Of a stretch of 64,000 bases of DNA, positions 16,989-26,292 are shown in pieces. The DNA is taken from assembly GCF_040706615.1 (NCBI RefSeq), contig NZ_JAPDRF010000001.1, positions 1 through 64,000 on the forward strand, written 5' to 3'. The position numbers and the translations under genes were made by a program. The notes below the pieces were generated by a model that saw only the letters and a program-made list of their open reading frames with translations, searched no databases and was not told the DNA's origin. This DNA is from Lentisalinibacter sediminis (GTDB lineage Bacteria > Pseudomonadota > Gammaproteobacteria > Steroidobacterales > Woeseiaceae). Numbering within the stretch: position 1 is the stretch's first letter; each line of letters opens with the position of its first letter.

Positions 16989-17621
16989 ATGAAATCGAAA
17001 CTTTTGGCTGTCTCAGCCATGGTCTGTTTAGGACTGACGGGCGTCGCGCACGCAGACATTATCGACTTTACAGATGGCGGGTGGTCATCCGGTGCTGAGC
17101 GGGACATCGATGGACTGGGCGTCACTATCGTGGCGAGCGGTGGCACTCTCAGGCAATACCCGTACGACGGTGGCGATAAGGACGACTGTGACGCCTACGG
17201 TTTGGTCTGCAGATCAGATGGCATCGGTATCCGCGATGACGAAGTTACGTTTGGGGATACTGAGCGACTGGTCGTCAGCTTCTCCGAGTCGGTGGATATT
17301 GTAGAGCTGATTTTTCTTGATCTGTTCGCCTACAGCGGCAGCGATCCGACTCCGGAGTTCGTGGGTTTTACCGTGTACAGCAGTGGTGACACTGGCTCTT
17401 ATGCTGGTACCGCGTCCGACGATGGTATCGGCTTTTTCGCTGGCACGGATGAGTTCGGCAACGTGACTTCGATCGAATTCTACGCGCTGGATCCCAGCCA
17501 CTCCGATTTCGCTTTGGCCGGAATAAGGACCGCGAGTGTACCGGAGCCCGGGACGCTAGCCCTGCTTGGTCTTGGCTTGGTCGGTCTTGGGTTTGCGAGG
17601 CGGCGAAGCGCGGCTGGCTGA
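16989..17621 (+). CDS. PEP-CTERM sorting domain protein
   Basis: 210 aa exported protein. The ATG at 16989 is chosen because AAAGGA (16974-16979) is 9 bases away; the in-frame ATG at 16983 and TTG at 16968 are too close or upstream of that site. Signal LLAVSAMVCLGLTGVAHA/DI. The beta-rich body contains one close Cys pair (DDCDAYGLVC). The tail is VPEPGTLALLGLGLVGLG with ARRRS. Strong sigma-54 promoter and UAS upstream, terminator at 17647. Body unassigned. Confidence 0.85.
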   Translation: MKSKLLAVSAMVCLGLTGVAHADIIDFTDGGWSSGAERDIDGLGVTIVASGGTLRQYPYDGGDKDDCDAYGLVCRSDGIGIRDDEVTFGDTERLVVSFSESVDIVELIFLDLFAYSGSDPTPEFVGFTVYSSGDTGSYAGTASDDGIGFFAGTDEFGNVTSIEFYALDPSHSDFALAGIRTASVPEPGTLALLGLGLVGLGFARRRSAAG

Positions 17622-17646
17622 ATCGAGTCGATTGATCTGCGGGAAA

Positions 17647-17671
17647 GGCGGCCCAAGTGGCCGCCTTTTTC
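17647..17671 (+). terminator. rho-independent terminator
   Basis: GGCGGCC / GGCCGCC stem, loop CAAGT, followed by TTTTT. A second GC-rich hairpin (AACCCCGGC / GCCGGGGTT) lies at about 17688-17710 and may terminate the opposite strand. Confidence 0.85.
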
Positions 17672-17710
17672 GTTCGCCGAACGAAAAACCCCGGCTCTCG
17701 GCCGGGGTTC

Positions 17711-17768
17711 TTGTAGGAGGGCCTTCAGGCCCGATCCATTATTCAGTCGGGCCTAAAGGCCCTACGTG
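17711..17768. repeat. REP element
   Basis: Left half TGTAGGAGGGCC intact; the right arm is eroded (CCTACG instead of CTCCTACA). It lies in the 3' gap between the convergent PEP-CTERM and bfr genes. Confidence 0.8.
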
Positions 17769-17772
17769 AGGT

Positions 17773-18255
17773 TCAACCTTCCGCGCCTTCCCCGATCTGG
17801 CTCTGGATGTAATTCTGCAGCCCGGTCTTCTCGATCAGCCCCAGCTGGGTTTCCAGAAAGTCCACGTGCTCCTCCTCGGACTCGAGGATGCGCTCGAAGA
17901 TCTCCCGGGAGACGTAGTCCTTCACACCCTCGCAGTATTCGATCGCCTCGCGCAGGTCCGGGATGGCGTCCATCTCCAGCGCGAGATCAGCCTCGAGGAT
18001 CTCCTGCACGTTCTCGCCGATCCTGAGCTTGCCCAGGTCCTGCAGGTTCGGCAGACCCTCGAGGAAGAGGATGCGCTCGATGAGGGTGTCGGCGTGCTTC
18101 ATCTCGTCGATGGACTCGCCGTACTCGTAGTCACCCAGGCGGTGCAGGCCCCAGTCCTTCAGCATGCGGGAGTGCAGGAAGTACTGGTTGATGGCCGTAA
18201 GTTCGTTCTTCAGCGTCTTGTTCAGATGCTGGATGACAGTGGTATCGCCCTTCAT
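17773..18255 (-). CDS. bfr: bacterioferritin
   Basis: Iron storage protein, 160 aa, typical length. Ferroxidase ligands are recognisable: E in LKNELTAINQYFLH, the ESIDEMKHAD motif with Glu and His, and ESEEEHVDFLE near residue 128. The haem-binding Met region (around residue 52) is present in the EMKHA neighbourhood. Forms a 24-mer in the family and works with Bfd for iron release. bfd lies upstream on the same strand with a REP element between them. Likely iron-responsive through the Fur-like box before bfd. Confidence 0.94.
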   Translation of the reverse strand: MKGDTTVIQHLNKTLKNELTAINQYFLHSRMLKDWGLHRLGDYEYGESIDEMKHADTLIERILFLEGLPNLQDLGKLRIGENVQEILEADLALEMDAIPDLREAIEYCEGVKDYVSREIFERILESEEEHVDFLETQLGLIEKTGLQNYIQSQIGEGAEG

Positions 18256-18345
18256 GATGTTCCTCGTCCTTAGGTTGGCGTTGTGTCAGGCGAGGATTCT
18301 AACGAAACGACGGCCCGGGCGCGATTCGAGAGGCGCAGATGGGAA

Positions 18346-18404
18346 TGTAGGAGGGCCTCCAGGCCCGATCGTTGGAATGAATCGGGGCTAAAGCCCCTCC
18401 CACA
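18346..18404. repeat. REP element between bfd and bfr
   Basis: Full-length palindrome with small changes (CTCCAGG in the left hairpin, CTCCCACA at the right end). It begins 2-3 bases past the bfd stop codon. Confidence 0.82.
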
Positions 18405-18406
18405 GC

Positions 18407-18628
18407 CTAGCCGGCAGGCGCCGGCTCGGGACGCCAGCGCCCCACCGGCGCAGGAGCGGCGGTGGAGGGCGCGCAGCGGGCGATGATGGCCTCGGCGTCT
18501 TCCTGGCAGCTGCCGCAGCAGGAGCCTACGCCGATGTGGTCCTTGAGGTCATAGAACGTCTGCGCGCCGTCCTTGACGGCTTTTTCGATCTGGCGATCGG
18601 TGATGGCTTGGCAGATGCAGACATACAT
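18407..18628 (-). CDS. bfd: bacterioferritin-associated ferredoxin
   Basis: 73 aa [2Fe-2S] protein that reduces and mobilises iron stored in bacterioferritin. The four cluster ligands are seen as CIC near residue 4 and CCGSC near residue 38, the Bfd/Fer2_BFD arrangement. The C-terminal 20 residues are Pro/Ala-rich and not conserved. Upstream lies a Fur-box-like palindrome (18655-18682). It is probably co-regulated with bfr and the TonB receptor, giving a small iron module. Confidence 0.93.
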   Translation of the reverse strand: MYVCICQAITDRQIEKAVKDGAQTFYDLKDHIGVGSCCGSCQEDAEAIIARCAPSTAAPAPVGRWRPEPAPAG

Positions 18629-18654
18629 GCTTTTACACCTCTAAACGCGATACT

Positions 18655-18682
18655 AAGCGCGAATGCGAATGATTGTCAATTA
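18655..18682 (-). promoter_or_regulatory. Fur-box-like site upstream of bfd
   Basis: On the minus strand the region reads ATTGACAATCATTCGCATT, resembling the Fur consensus core TGATAATCATTATC. It overlaps the expected bfd promoter. Moderate match only. Confidence 0.5.
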
Positions 18683-18771
18683 CGTACATACCGAAATGTG
18701 AGGGTGACCCCCTCCCGCACCCGGCGAGGTAGCAGCAGAACCGGGTGCGGAAGGGAGCCGTGCGCCAAACG

Positions 18772-21078
18772 TCAAATATCCCACGTAAACCCAATAAACG
18801 CCGTCCGCGACCGCCCCGGCCGCAGCCCCGCCGGCCGCCGCGCCACCGCGTATTCCTTGTCGAACAGGTTGTCGACGCGGAAGGTGGCGCGGAGATCGGG
18901 GCGCACCTGCCAGCCGGCGGCGAGGTCCCAGATGACGAAGCTGTCGACGCCTTCGCGGGGCCCGAGGTCGCCGCTGCCGGCGGTGGTGCGGGTCTCGTCG
19001 GTGTAGCTGGCGGCGATGTCGAGGCTCCAGCGCTCGGCGGCCAGGCCGGCGGTCGCCCGCAGCTGGTGCTCGGGGATGTAGGGCAGCTCGTCGCCGGCCT
19101 CTACTTCGCCCCAGGGGTCGAAGCCGCTCTCGAAGCTGTTGTCGAACTCGGCGGTGGCGGTCCAGGTGTAGGCGAGCGAGAGCGGCATCTGGATGCCGTT
19201 ACCCAAGCGGTTACCGAACGGCTCGTACAGGTTCCACGCGCCGGTGAGCTCGAGGCCGCTGACGGTGGCCTCGCCGCCGTCGAACTGGTCGCCGATGTTG
19301 CCGCTGCCGCCGGTGGAGGCGGTGACGGTGCCCACCAGGTTCTCGTAGTCGTTCACGAACCCAATCGCCTCGAAGCTGCGGCCGTTCTCGCCCCAGCGCA
19401 CGCCGAACTCGTAGTTCCAGCTCTCTTCCTCGTCGGCCGTGGATCCCGGCCCCGGCGGGTTGAAGCCGCGGTGCACGCCGGCCAGCAGCCGCCAGTTCTC
19501 GCCGATGTGGTAGAGCGCGCCCATGCCCGGGATGAAGACGTCCACGCTGTTTTCGCGCACCCGGGTCGGGCCGATGGATCGGTCGGTGTTGTCGGTGGAG
19601 TAATCCTCGCGGACGAGGTCGATGGTCTCGTAGCGGAAGCCGGGGCTGAGCACCCAGTCGCCGACCGAGATCTCGGCGTTGACGAAGCCGGCCAGCACCT
19701 CCGCGGTGCTCACGCGGTTGGTGGCCGTGCCGGGCTCGGCGTCGGTGGTGAGCACCAGCAGGCCGTCTTCCATGCGGTAGCCGTCGTCGTCCTGGAAGCG
19801 GTCTTCCTCGTCCTCGTGGATGCGCAGGCCGAAGGTGAGGCCGATGTCGGCGCCGCCGACGGCCCAGTCATAGCCCACGCGGGCCTGGAGGCCCTGGGAG
19901 TAGTACTCCCGGTTGTTGTTGCGCTTCTCGAGCGCATCGTCGGCGCTGGTGGCGCCCTCCAGGATGGCGAGCTCGGCGGCATAGGTGCCGGGGTCCGACA
20001 GGATGCTGCTGATGCCGATGTCATTGACGCTGGAGAGCTTGTACCAGTTGCGCTCGAAGTCGTTGCGGTACGCCGTCACCTCGCCGTACCAGGGGCCGGT
20101 GGGGTCGATGGTCCAGGACAGCTGCACCTGGCGGTGGTTGGTGTCGATGACGTCGTTCTGGGACGCTGCGTAGCGCCGGTAGGGGTCCTCTGCGAAATCC
20201 TCGTCGGTGAGGCCGAGGTAGGTCTCGTCGGAGGCCTGTTCGGTGTAGCCGAGCTTCAGATCCAGGGACTGGTAAAGGTCCGACCCGGGAGCGCTGTTCA
20301 CGCGGAACTTCGCCATGTAGTCCTGCAGACGGTAGCCGGCGTCGAAGTCGCGGGGCGCATCGATGGTTTTGAAGCCGTCCGTGTACTGCTGGGCCGTCTC
20401 CAGCAGCCAGCCGTAGCGCTCGGCCCGGTAGCCGTAGCGGGCGATGCCCTGCAGCGTGGTGTCTTCGCCAGCGCGCACCTCCAGGCGTCCGCCGGTGGCT
20501 GAGGGGATGGGGGTCGAGATCATGTTGATCGCGCCACCGATGGTGCGGGCGCCCACGCCGATGGAGGAGGGGCCCTTCAGGACTTCCAGCGCGTGCATGC
20601 GCTGCTGGGTCGGAAAGTAGTAGGCAGAGGGTGCCGAGTAGGGGGCCGGGGCGATCAGCACGCCGTCTTCGAGCAGCGCGATACGGCCGGAGCGGTCGAG
20701 GCCGGAGCCGCGGATGCCGATGTTCGGCCTGAGGCCGTAGCCTTCCTCTTCCTGCAGGTAGACGCCGGGAGCGGCGCGCAGCACCCGCATGATGTCGGCG
20801 TTGGCGAAAACCTCGAGGTCTTCCGGACTGAAATACTTGGCCGAGCCGGCGATGTCGGAGACCTGGTTCGGGTTACCGAGTATCGTGACGACGTCGATGA
20901 CCTCGCCCTCGTCGGTGGTTTCCTGCGCGATCGCGGGAGTGGCGATCAGAGCGAGGGGGATGACTGCGCCGATGGCACCCTGTAGGAGGGCCTTCAGGCC
21001 CGATTTGAAAAAATGAATCGGGGCTAAAGCCCCTCCTACAGCCCCTCCTGCATGCTTCGAAGACGTCATTCGTGCCAT
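18772..21078 (-). CDS. TonB-dependent receptor (FecA-like, ferric siderophore/citrate)
   Basis: 768 aa outer-membrane ligand-gated channel. Plug domain: LRAAPGVYLQEEEGYGLRPNIGIRG, then VLKGPSSIGVGARTIGGAINM. The beta-barrel ends in FIGFTWDI with C-terminal hydrophobic residues for BAM. Close in pattern to Fe(III)-dicitrate-type receptors, so likely imports iron chelates. A strong Fur-box-like site lies upstream at 21153. Oddity: a 60-bp REP (20981-21040) sits in frame in the N-terminal signal region and encodes VGGALAPIHFFKSGLKALLQ between MARMTSSKHAGGA and the hydrophobic stretch GAIGAVIPLALIATPAIAQ. Whether export still works with this long n-region is open. Confidence 0.88.
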   Translation of the reverse strand: MARMTSSKHAGGAVGGALAPIHFFKSGLKALLQGAIGAVIPLALIATPAIAQETTDEGEVIDVVTILGNPNQVSDIAGSAKYFSPEDLEVFANADIMRVLRAAPGVYLQEEEGYGLRPNIGIRGSGLDRSGRIALLEDGVLIAPAPYSAPSAYYFPTQQRMHALEVLKGPSSIGVGARTIGGAINMISTPIPSATGGRLEVRAGEDTTLQGIARYGYRAERYGWLLETAQQYTDGFKTIDAPRDFDAGYRLQDYMAKFRVNSAPGSDLYQSLDLKLGYTEQASDETYLGLTDEDFAEDPYRRYAASQNDVIDTNHRQVQLSWTIDPTGPWYGEVTAYRNDFERNWYKLSSVNDIGISSILSDPGTYAAELAILEGATSADDALEKRNNNREYYSQGLQARVGYDWAVGGADIGLTFGLRIHEDEEDRFQDDDGYRMEDGLLVLTTDAEPGTATNRVSTAEVLAGFVNAEISVGDWVLSPGFRYETIDLVREDYSTDNTDRSIGPTRVRENSVDVFIPGMGALYHIGENWRLLAGVHRGFNPPGPGSTADEEESWNYEFGVRWGENGRSFEAIGFVNDYENLVGTVTASTGGSGNIGDQFDGGEATVSGLELTGAWNLYEPFGNRLGNGIQMPLSLAYTWTATAEFDNSFESGFDPWGEVEAGDELPYIPEHQLRATAGLAAERWSLDIAASYTDETRTTAGSGDLGPREGVDSFVIWDLAAGWQVRPDLRATFRVDNLFDKEYAVARRPAGLRPGRSRTAFIGFTWDI
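20981..21040. repeat. REP element inside the TonB receptor coding region
   Basis: Full 60-bp REP (TGTAGGAG ... CTCCTACA). Its length is a multiple of three and it reads through without a stop in the receptor frame. Confidence 0.88.
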
Positions 21079-21152
21079 TTCGGTTCTCGCTCCGTTCTGT
21101 GCGGTCGTATGTCCCCGGGCCTCTCGGCCCTGTCGATTGGGCGTAAACTAGA

Positions 21153-21175
21153 TCAAATGAGAATCATTCGCAACC
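21153..21175 (-). promoter_or_regulatory. Fur box upstream of TonB receptor
   Basis: AAATGAGAATCATTCGC at 21155-21171 is a good match to the Fur palindrome (ATGAgAATCATT core). It lies about 80-95 bp upstream of the receptor start, in the gap shared with the divergent prsR gene. Confidence 0.7.
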
Positions 21176-21355
21176 GTAAATCGTAAGCATTTATACCTAC
21201 CGTTTTCGCTGACGCTCAGCGCGGCCCTCAATCGGGTCGTCTGTCCGACACTTCGCAGCCCCGAGTGTGATCTGGCCACTCCCAAGGCCCGCGGTGCCGT
21301 GGCACTATGCGTGATGGGCACGGAGGCACACAGTCAGACGGAGACCGATTGAGCC

Positions 21356-22738
21356 GTGAACGACACGCCGCGCAAGCTATTGATCGTAGAGGACGACCCG
21401 GGGCTGCAGAGCCAGCTCAAGTGGTGTTTCGAGGACTACGAGGTGCTAACGGCGGAGAACCGCTCGGACGCCATCGCGGAGCTCCGCCGCCACGAGCCCG
21501 CCGTCGTCCTGCAGGATCTCGGCCTGCCGCCGGACGCCGAGGGCGTCAGCGAGGGCATGGCGACGCTGGAGGAGATCGTCAGCCTGGCGCCTCATACGAA
21601 GGTGATCGTGGTAACCGGCCACGGCGACCAGGAGAACGCCGTCAAGGCGGTGGGCATCGGTGCCTACGACTTCTATCAGAAGCCGGTGGACACCGACACG
21701 CTGCGCCTGCTGGTCGACCGCGCCTTCCACATCTACGAGCTGGAGGCCCAGAACCGCCGCCTGATGAGCCAGGAGGGCGTCTCGCCGCTGGACGGGATCG
21801 TCGCGGCCAGCGAGGCCATGCTCCAGGTCTGTCGCATGATCGAGAAGGTGGCGCCCACGGACGTCTCCGTGCTGCTGCTCGGCGAGAGCGGCACCGGCAA
21901 GGAGTTGCTCTCCCGCGCGCTGCATTCGCTCAGCAACCGCAAGGACGAGCGCTTCGTTGCCATCAACTGTGCGGCCATCCCGGAGAACCTGCTCGAGTCC
22001 GAGCTGTTCGGCCACGAGAAGGGCGCCTTCACCGGTGCTCACAAGACCACCCCCGGCAAGATCGAGACCGCCAGCGGCGGCACGCTGTTCCTGGACGAGA
22101 TCGGGGACATGCCCCTGCCGCTGCAGGCGAAGCTGCTCAGATTCCTGCAGGAACGGGTGGTGGAACGCGTGGGCGGCCGCGACGAGATCCCGGTGGACGT
22201 GCGCGTGATCTGCGCCACCAACCAGAAGATCTCGAATCTCATCGAGGAGGGCCGCTTCCGCGAGGACCTCTACTACCGCATCAGCGAGATCACCGTGAAC
22301 ATCCCGCCGCTGCGCGAGCGCGAGGGCGGCCGGCTGATCCTGGCGCGCAAACTGCTGGAGAAATACTCCAAGCAGCACAAACGCCCGCTGCGCGGCTTCA
22401 GCCAGGACGCCCAGGAAGCCATCCAGAGCCACAACTGGCCGGGCAACGTCCGCGAGCTCGAGAACAAGATCAAGAGCGCGGTCATCATGGCCGAAGGCAA
22501 GCAGGTGACCGCCGCCGATATGGGCCTGGGCGACAAGGTGGGCGCACAGCAGACGCTGAATCTCCGCGAAGTGCGCCAGGAGGCCGAGACCAAGGCCATC
22601 CGGCTGGCGCTGATCCAGACCTACGGCAACATCTCGCGTTCGGCAGAACTGCTGGGAATTACGCGGCCGACGCTGTACGACCTGCTGGATAAATACGGGT
22701 TGTCGGCGGATGGGTTTGCAAGAAAGAAGAGCGGGTAA
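21356..22738 (+). CDS. prsR: PEP-CTERM-box sigma-54 response regulator PrsR
   Basis: 460 aa transcription activator, GTG start. The receiver domain (1-125) has acidic EDD at 12-14, phospho-acceptor Asp54 in VVLQDLGLPPD, and the YQKPVD lysine. The spacing and the DGVSEGMATLEEI-type segment are characteristic of PrsR rather than other NtrC relatives. The AAA+ domain has GESGTGKE (Walker A), the sigma-54 contact GAFTGA, and GGTLFLDEIGD (Walker B). A C-terminal Fis-type helix-turn-helix (GNISRSAELLGITRPTLYDLL) follows. By family it is phosphorylated by the kinase PrsK and drives RpoN-dependent PEP-CTERM genes. No prsK lies in the window. A REP begins 6 bases after its stop. Confidence 0.93.
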   Translation: MNDTPRKLLIVEDDPGLQSQLKWCFEDYEVLTAENRSDAIAELRRHEPAVVLQDLGLPPDAEGVSEGMATLEEIVSLAPHTKVIVVTGHGDQENAVKAVGIGAYDFYQKPVDTDTLRLLVDRAFHIYELEAQNRRLMSQEGVSPLDGIVAASEAMLQVCRMIEKVAPTDVSVLLLGESGTGKELLSRALHSLSNRKDERFVAINCAAIPENLLESELFGHEKGAFTGAHKTTPGKIETASGGTLFLDEIGDMPLPLQAKLLRFLQERVVERVGGRDEIPVDVRVICATNQKISNLIEEGRFREDLYYRISEITVNIPPLREREGGRLILARKLLEKYSKQHKRPLRGFSQDAQEAIQSHNWPGNVRELENKIKSAVIMAEGKQVTAADMGLGDKVGAQQTLNLREVRQEAETKAIRLALIQTYGNISRSAELLGITRPTLYDLLDKYGLSADGFARKKSG

Positions 22739-22744
22739 AATCAA

Positions 22745-22798
22745 TGTAGGAGGGCCTTCAGGCCCGACTGACTATCGCGGCTGAAGCCGCTCCTGCGC
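22745..22798. repeat. REP element (divergent right half)
   Basis: Left hairpin canonical (GGGCC-TTCA-GGCCC). The right hairpin is a variant (GCGGC-TGAA-GCCGC) ending CTCCTGCGCC. Confidence 0.75.
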
Positions 22799-22836
22799 CG
22801 CTATCAACGCATATGGGACGAGTCGTCGCGCGGTGT

Positions 22837-22853
22837 TGTCGACGTCATTTACA
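22837..22853 (+). promoter_or_regulatory. candidate PrsR operator (UAS) 6
   Basis: TGTCGACGTCATTTACA, an exact TGTC-N9-TACA match, ending 53 bp before the -24 GG at 22907. A further TGTAAA half-site lies at 22871-22876. Confidence 0.6.
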
Positions 22854-22904
22854 CCATTATGCCCGTTGTTTGTAAAATCCTATTAAATTCAGATAGTTGG
22901 TTGA

Positions 22905-22921
22905 TTGGCACGGAACGTGCT
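22905..22921 (+). promoter_or_regulatory. sigma-54 promoter
   Basis: TTGGCACGGAACGTGCT: GG at 22907-22908 and GC at 22919-22920, ten bases apart. An in-frame TTG at 22905 lies in the -24 element and is rejected as a start. Confidence 0.85.
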
Positions 22922-22961
22922 AACTCCGAATAGGCAGACATTTTCTTCTGGGGATTACGCC

Positions 22962-23648
22962 ATGAGTACTACTTTCAGATTCCTCCAACTCGCTCTGGTG
23001 GCTGTGTTCTTTGCTTGTACTGTGGCGCGGGCCGATATCATTGAAGAACCGCTGATTATCGATTGGGATCCCGATACGTCAGGTCTCGAAATGCTCAATC
23101 TCGAACCGGTCGACGGGGCTCTGTCCACCACACACTACGATGATGAGACGATTGTCTTTAAGGACGGGAAGGGTGACCCGCTGAAGGAGGGCACAAAGGA
23201 GGACTACTCCTGGTGGCTCGGAGATTCCGACCTCGTATACACGACACCCACCAATTGGATGGATATAGATTTCGGGGATTTGCATGTCGTCGGCTTCAGT
23301 TTCACGGTTGGTGCGAATCAGCCTGTAAAGGCATGGATCGAAGCTTTCTATACTGCCGGTGACGGTACTGAGGGCTCACTTTGGACGGATTGGTTTTACG
23401 GTATCAGTGACCAAAACTCGCAGGAGTTCGGGGTTTTTGTCACGGGCAATGACCGTTGCGCGAACATCGATCGGATAGTGGTCGACCCCCCTCCGCTCCT
23501 CTGGGGAATAGGCGATATGCGGATTGCGACCGGTGACCCCTGCGCCGTCTCCGTCCCCGAGCCGGGCTCGCTCGGTCTGTTGGGCGCCGGCCTCCTGGCT
23601 CTCGGCTTCGTCTGGCACACGCGCCGGCGCGCTACGATTTCCATGTAG
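22962..23648 (+). CDS. PEP-CTERM sorting domain protein
   Basis: 228 aa exported protein from the ATG at 22962. Signal FLQLALVAVFFACTVARA/DI. The body is beta-rich with Trp-rich patches (DYSWWLGDSD, SLWTDWFYGI) and two Cys (DRCAN, DPCAV), suggesting a carbohydrate-binding-like sandwich, though no named family was recognised. The tail is VPEPGSLGLLGAGLLALGF, then HTRRR. It lies just after prsR with its own sigma-54 promoter and UAS. The TAG stop codon (23646-23648) is the TAG of the REP end TGTAGGAG, so the REP defines the C-terminus. Confidence 0.86.
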   Translation: MSTTFRFLQLALVAVFFACTVARADIIEEPLIIDWDPDTSGLEMLNLEPVDGALSTTHYDDETIVFKDGKGDPLKEGTKEDYSWWLGDSDLVYTTPTNWMDIDFGDLHVVGFSFTVGANQPVKAWIEAFYTAGDGTEGSLWTDWFYGISDQNSQEFGVFVTGNDRCANIDRIVVDPPPLLWGIGDMRIATGDPCAVSVPEPGSLGLLGAGLLALGFVWHTRRRATISM

Positions 23649-23704
23649 GAGGGCCTTCAGGCCCGACTCGTCTGATGAATCGGGGCTAAAGCCCCTCCTA
23701 CATT
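23645..23704. repeat. REP element shared by two gene ends
   Basis: Canonical 60-bp REP. Its left end supplies the TAG stop of the plus-strand PEP-CTERM gene. Its right end supplies the TAG stop of the minus-strand RAYT gene (23698-23700). Confidence 0.9.
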
Positions 23705-24189
23705 TCTTTGCGCTGCCACCAGACCGCGTAGGTCAGCGGATAATCCTCCGGCCGTTCCACCAGCTTCGCGCGCACCGGGTTGTGGACGACGTAGTCGCCG
23801 ACCACCTCCACCACCTCGTCCTTCCGCAGCGCGTGGTCGTGGAAGCCCGGCTGCCAGATGCGACCGCAGGTGTTGCGCGCCTTGTTGATGCGCAGCGCCG
23901 AGCGGCCTTTCACCTGAGCCACCACCGATTGCAGCGTTCGTCCCGGTTGCAGCTCGAACAGCCAGTGCAGGTGGTCCGGCATCACCGTGTAGGCGAGGGT
24001 GCGGGTGCCGCCGGTCTCGTCGGAGCGGCGCAGCTCGTCCACCACGATCGATCCGCAGAAGAGGCAGGTGAAGATCGTGCGCCGGGCGTGGCAACACGTG
24101 GTGACGAGGTAGATGCGCTGCGCTTCTGACCAGCGGCCGAGGCGCAGGGCGTGACCTCTGTGTTGCGTCCTTGCCATGGGGACGAGCAT
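23698..24189 (-). CDS. REP-associated tyrosine transposase (RAYT, Y1_Tnp family)
   Basis: 163 aa (159 from the second Met). A single-strand HUH/Y1 transposase related to IS200/IS605 TnpA. It has the metal-binding H-x-H in VMPDHLHWL and the catalytic Tyr in the GDYVVHNPVRAKLVE helix; NPVRA is a hallmark of the RAYT group. By family these enzymes bind and cut the REP hairpins next to them and are thought to spread REPs. Here the gene is bounded by canonical REPs at 23645 and 24245, a REPtron arrangement. The frame is intact, so it is potentially active. Confidence 0.93.
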   Translation of the reverse strand: MLVPMARTQHRGHALRLGRWSEAQRIYLVTTCCHARRTIFTCLFCGSIVVDELRRSDETGGTRTLAYTVMPDHLHWLFELQPGRTLQSVVAQVKGRSALRINKARNTCGRIWQPGFHDHALRKDEVVEVVGDYVVHNPVRAKLVERPEDYPLTYAVWWQRKEM

Positions 24190-24244
24190 GGCGGGGACGA
24201 CCGATGGCAGCCACGCGGTTTTCTGAGGGATTGCCTGAGAAAAA

Positions 24245-24302
24245 TGTAGGAGGGCCTTTAGGCCCGATTCATCAAGAAATCGGGGATAAATCCCCTCCTA
24301 CA

Positions 24303-24303
<1 letters not shown>
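24245..24303. repeat. REP element upstream of RAYT, abutting glrR
   Basis: Nearly canonical REP; both inner hairpins carry small changes (CTTTAGG, GATAAATC). Its right end touches the glrR stop codon at 24303-24305. Confidence 0.88.
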
Positions 24304-25659
<1,356 letters not shown>

Positions 25660-25679
<20 letters not shown>

Positions 25680-26292
25680 CGGAGCGTTCCCTGATTGATC
25701 TCTCGATGGTAGTAATCGCGCGGAGTTTCTCCTCCGCCTCCTCGAGTGCCCGGGCGAGTTCCCGGTTCTCCGCCCGGGCCGCCGCCAGCTGTTGCGCGAG
25801 CCGCTGGCGGTCGTCGTCCGCGGCGCGCTCGTACTGCGAGCGCAGCTGGCGGTTCTCCGTCTTCAGCAGCAGCCGCTGCTCCACCACCTCCAGCTGCAGC
25901 TCGGCCAGTGTGACCTCGGCCGGCAGCAACAGTTCGGAGCGCGCCAGGATCTCGGTCAGCATCTCCCGGGCCCGCTCCGCATCGGCGCCGGCGTGTCCGG
26001 GGGTCGCGAGTGCCAGTGCCAGGTGCAGCCGGTTGGTGGTGGTCGGCGCCTGCAGGAAGGCGTCGTCCACCCGGGCGAACACCTCGGCCTTGGTCGCGGG
26101 ATCCCCGGCCGCGAGGTCGCGCATGGTCCGAAGGTAGCCGGAGACGTCGGCGCCATCAACGTCGCGGGTCGCAGTTCCCTCGTCGCCGCCCCGGTCGAGC
26201 CAGCCCGTGGTAGAAGTACACCCACTGATGAGTGCCAGGCCGGCGAGCACGGCGAGCAGGGCGGGCATCCAGCCGGGTGTTGCGCTACGCAT
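25660..26292 (-). CDS. qseG: QseG/YfhG-like lipoprotein
   Basis: 210 aa. A signal peptide with lipobox LALISGC places the Cys at about residue 25. The rest is a long alpha-helical, Arg/Glu-rich region (about 110-200) likely to form a coiled coil. In the family this outer-membrane lipoprotein modulates the sensor kinase GlrK/QseE. Position between glrK and glrR with 8-bp and 20-bp overlaps supports the call, since the sequence itself is poorly conserved. Confidence 0.75.

Noticed and set aside
18745..20502. 585-codon plus-strand frame opposite the TonB receptor
   Set aside because: Low-complexity Val/Gly/Ala/Asp translation; the minus strand encodes a recognisable receptor.
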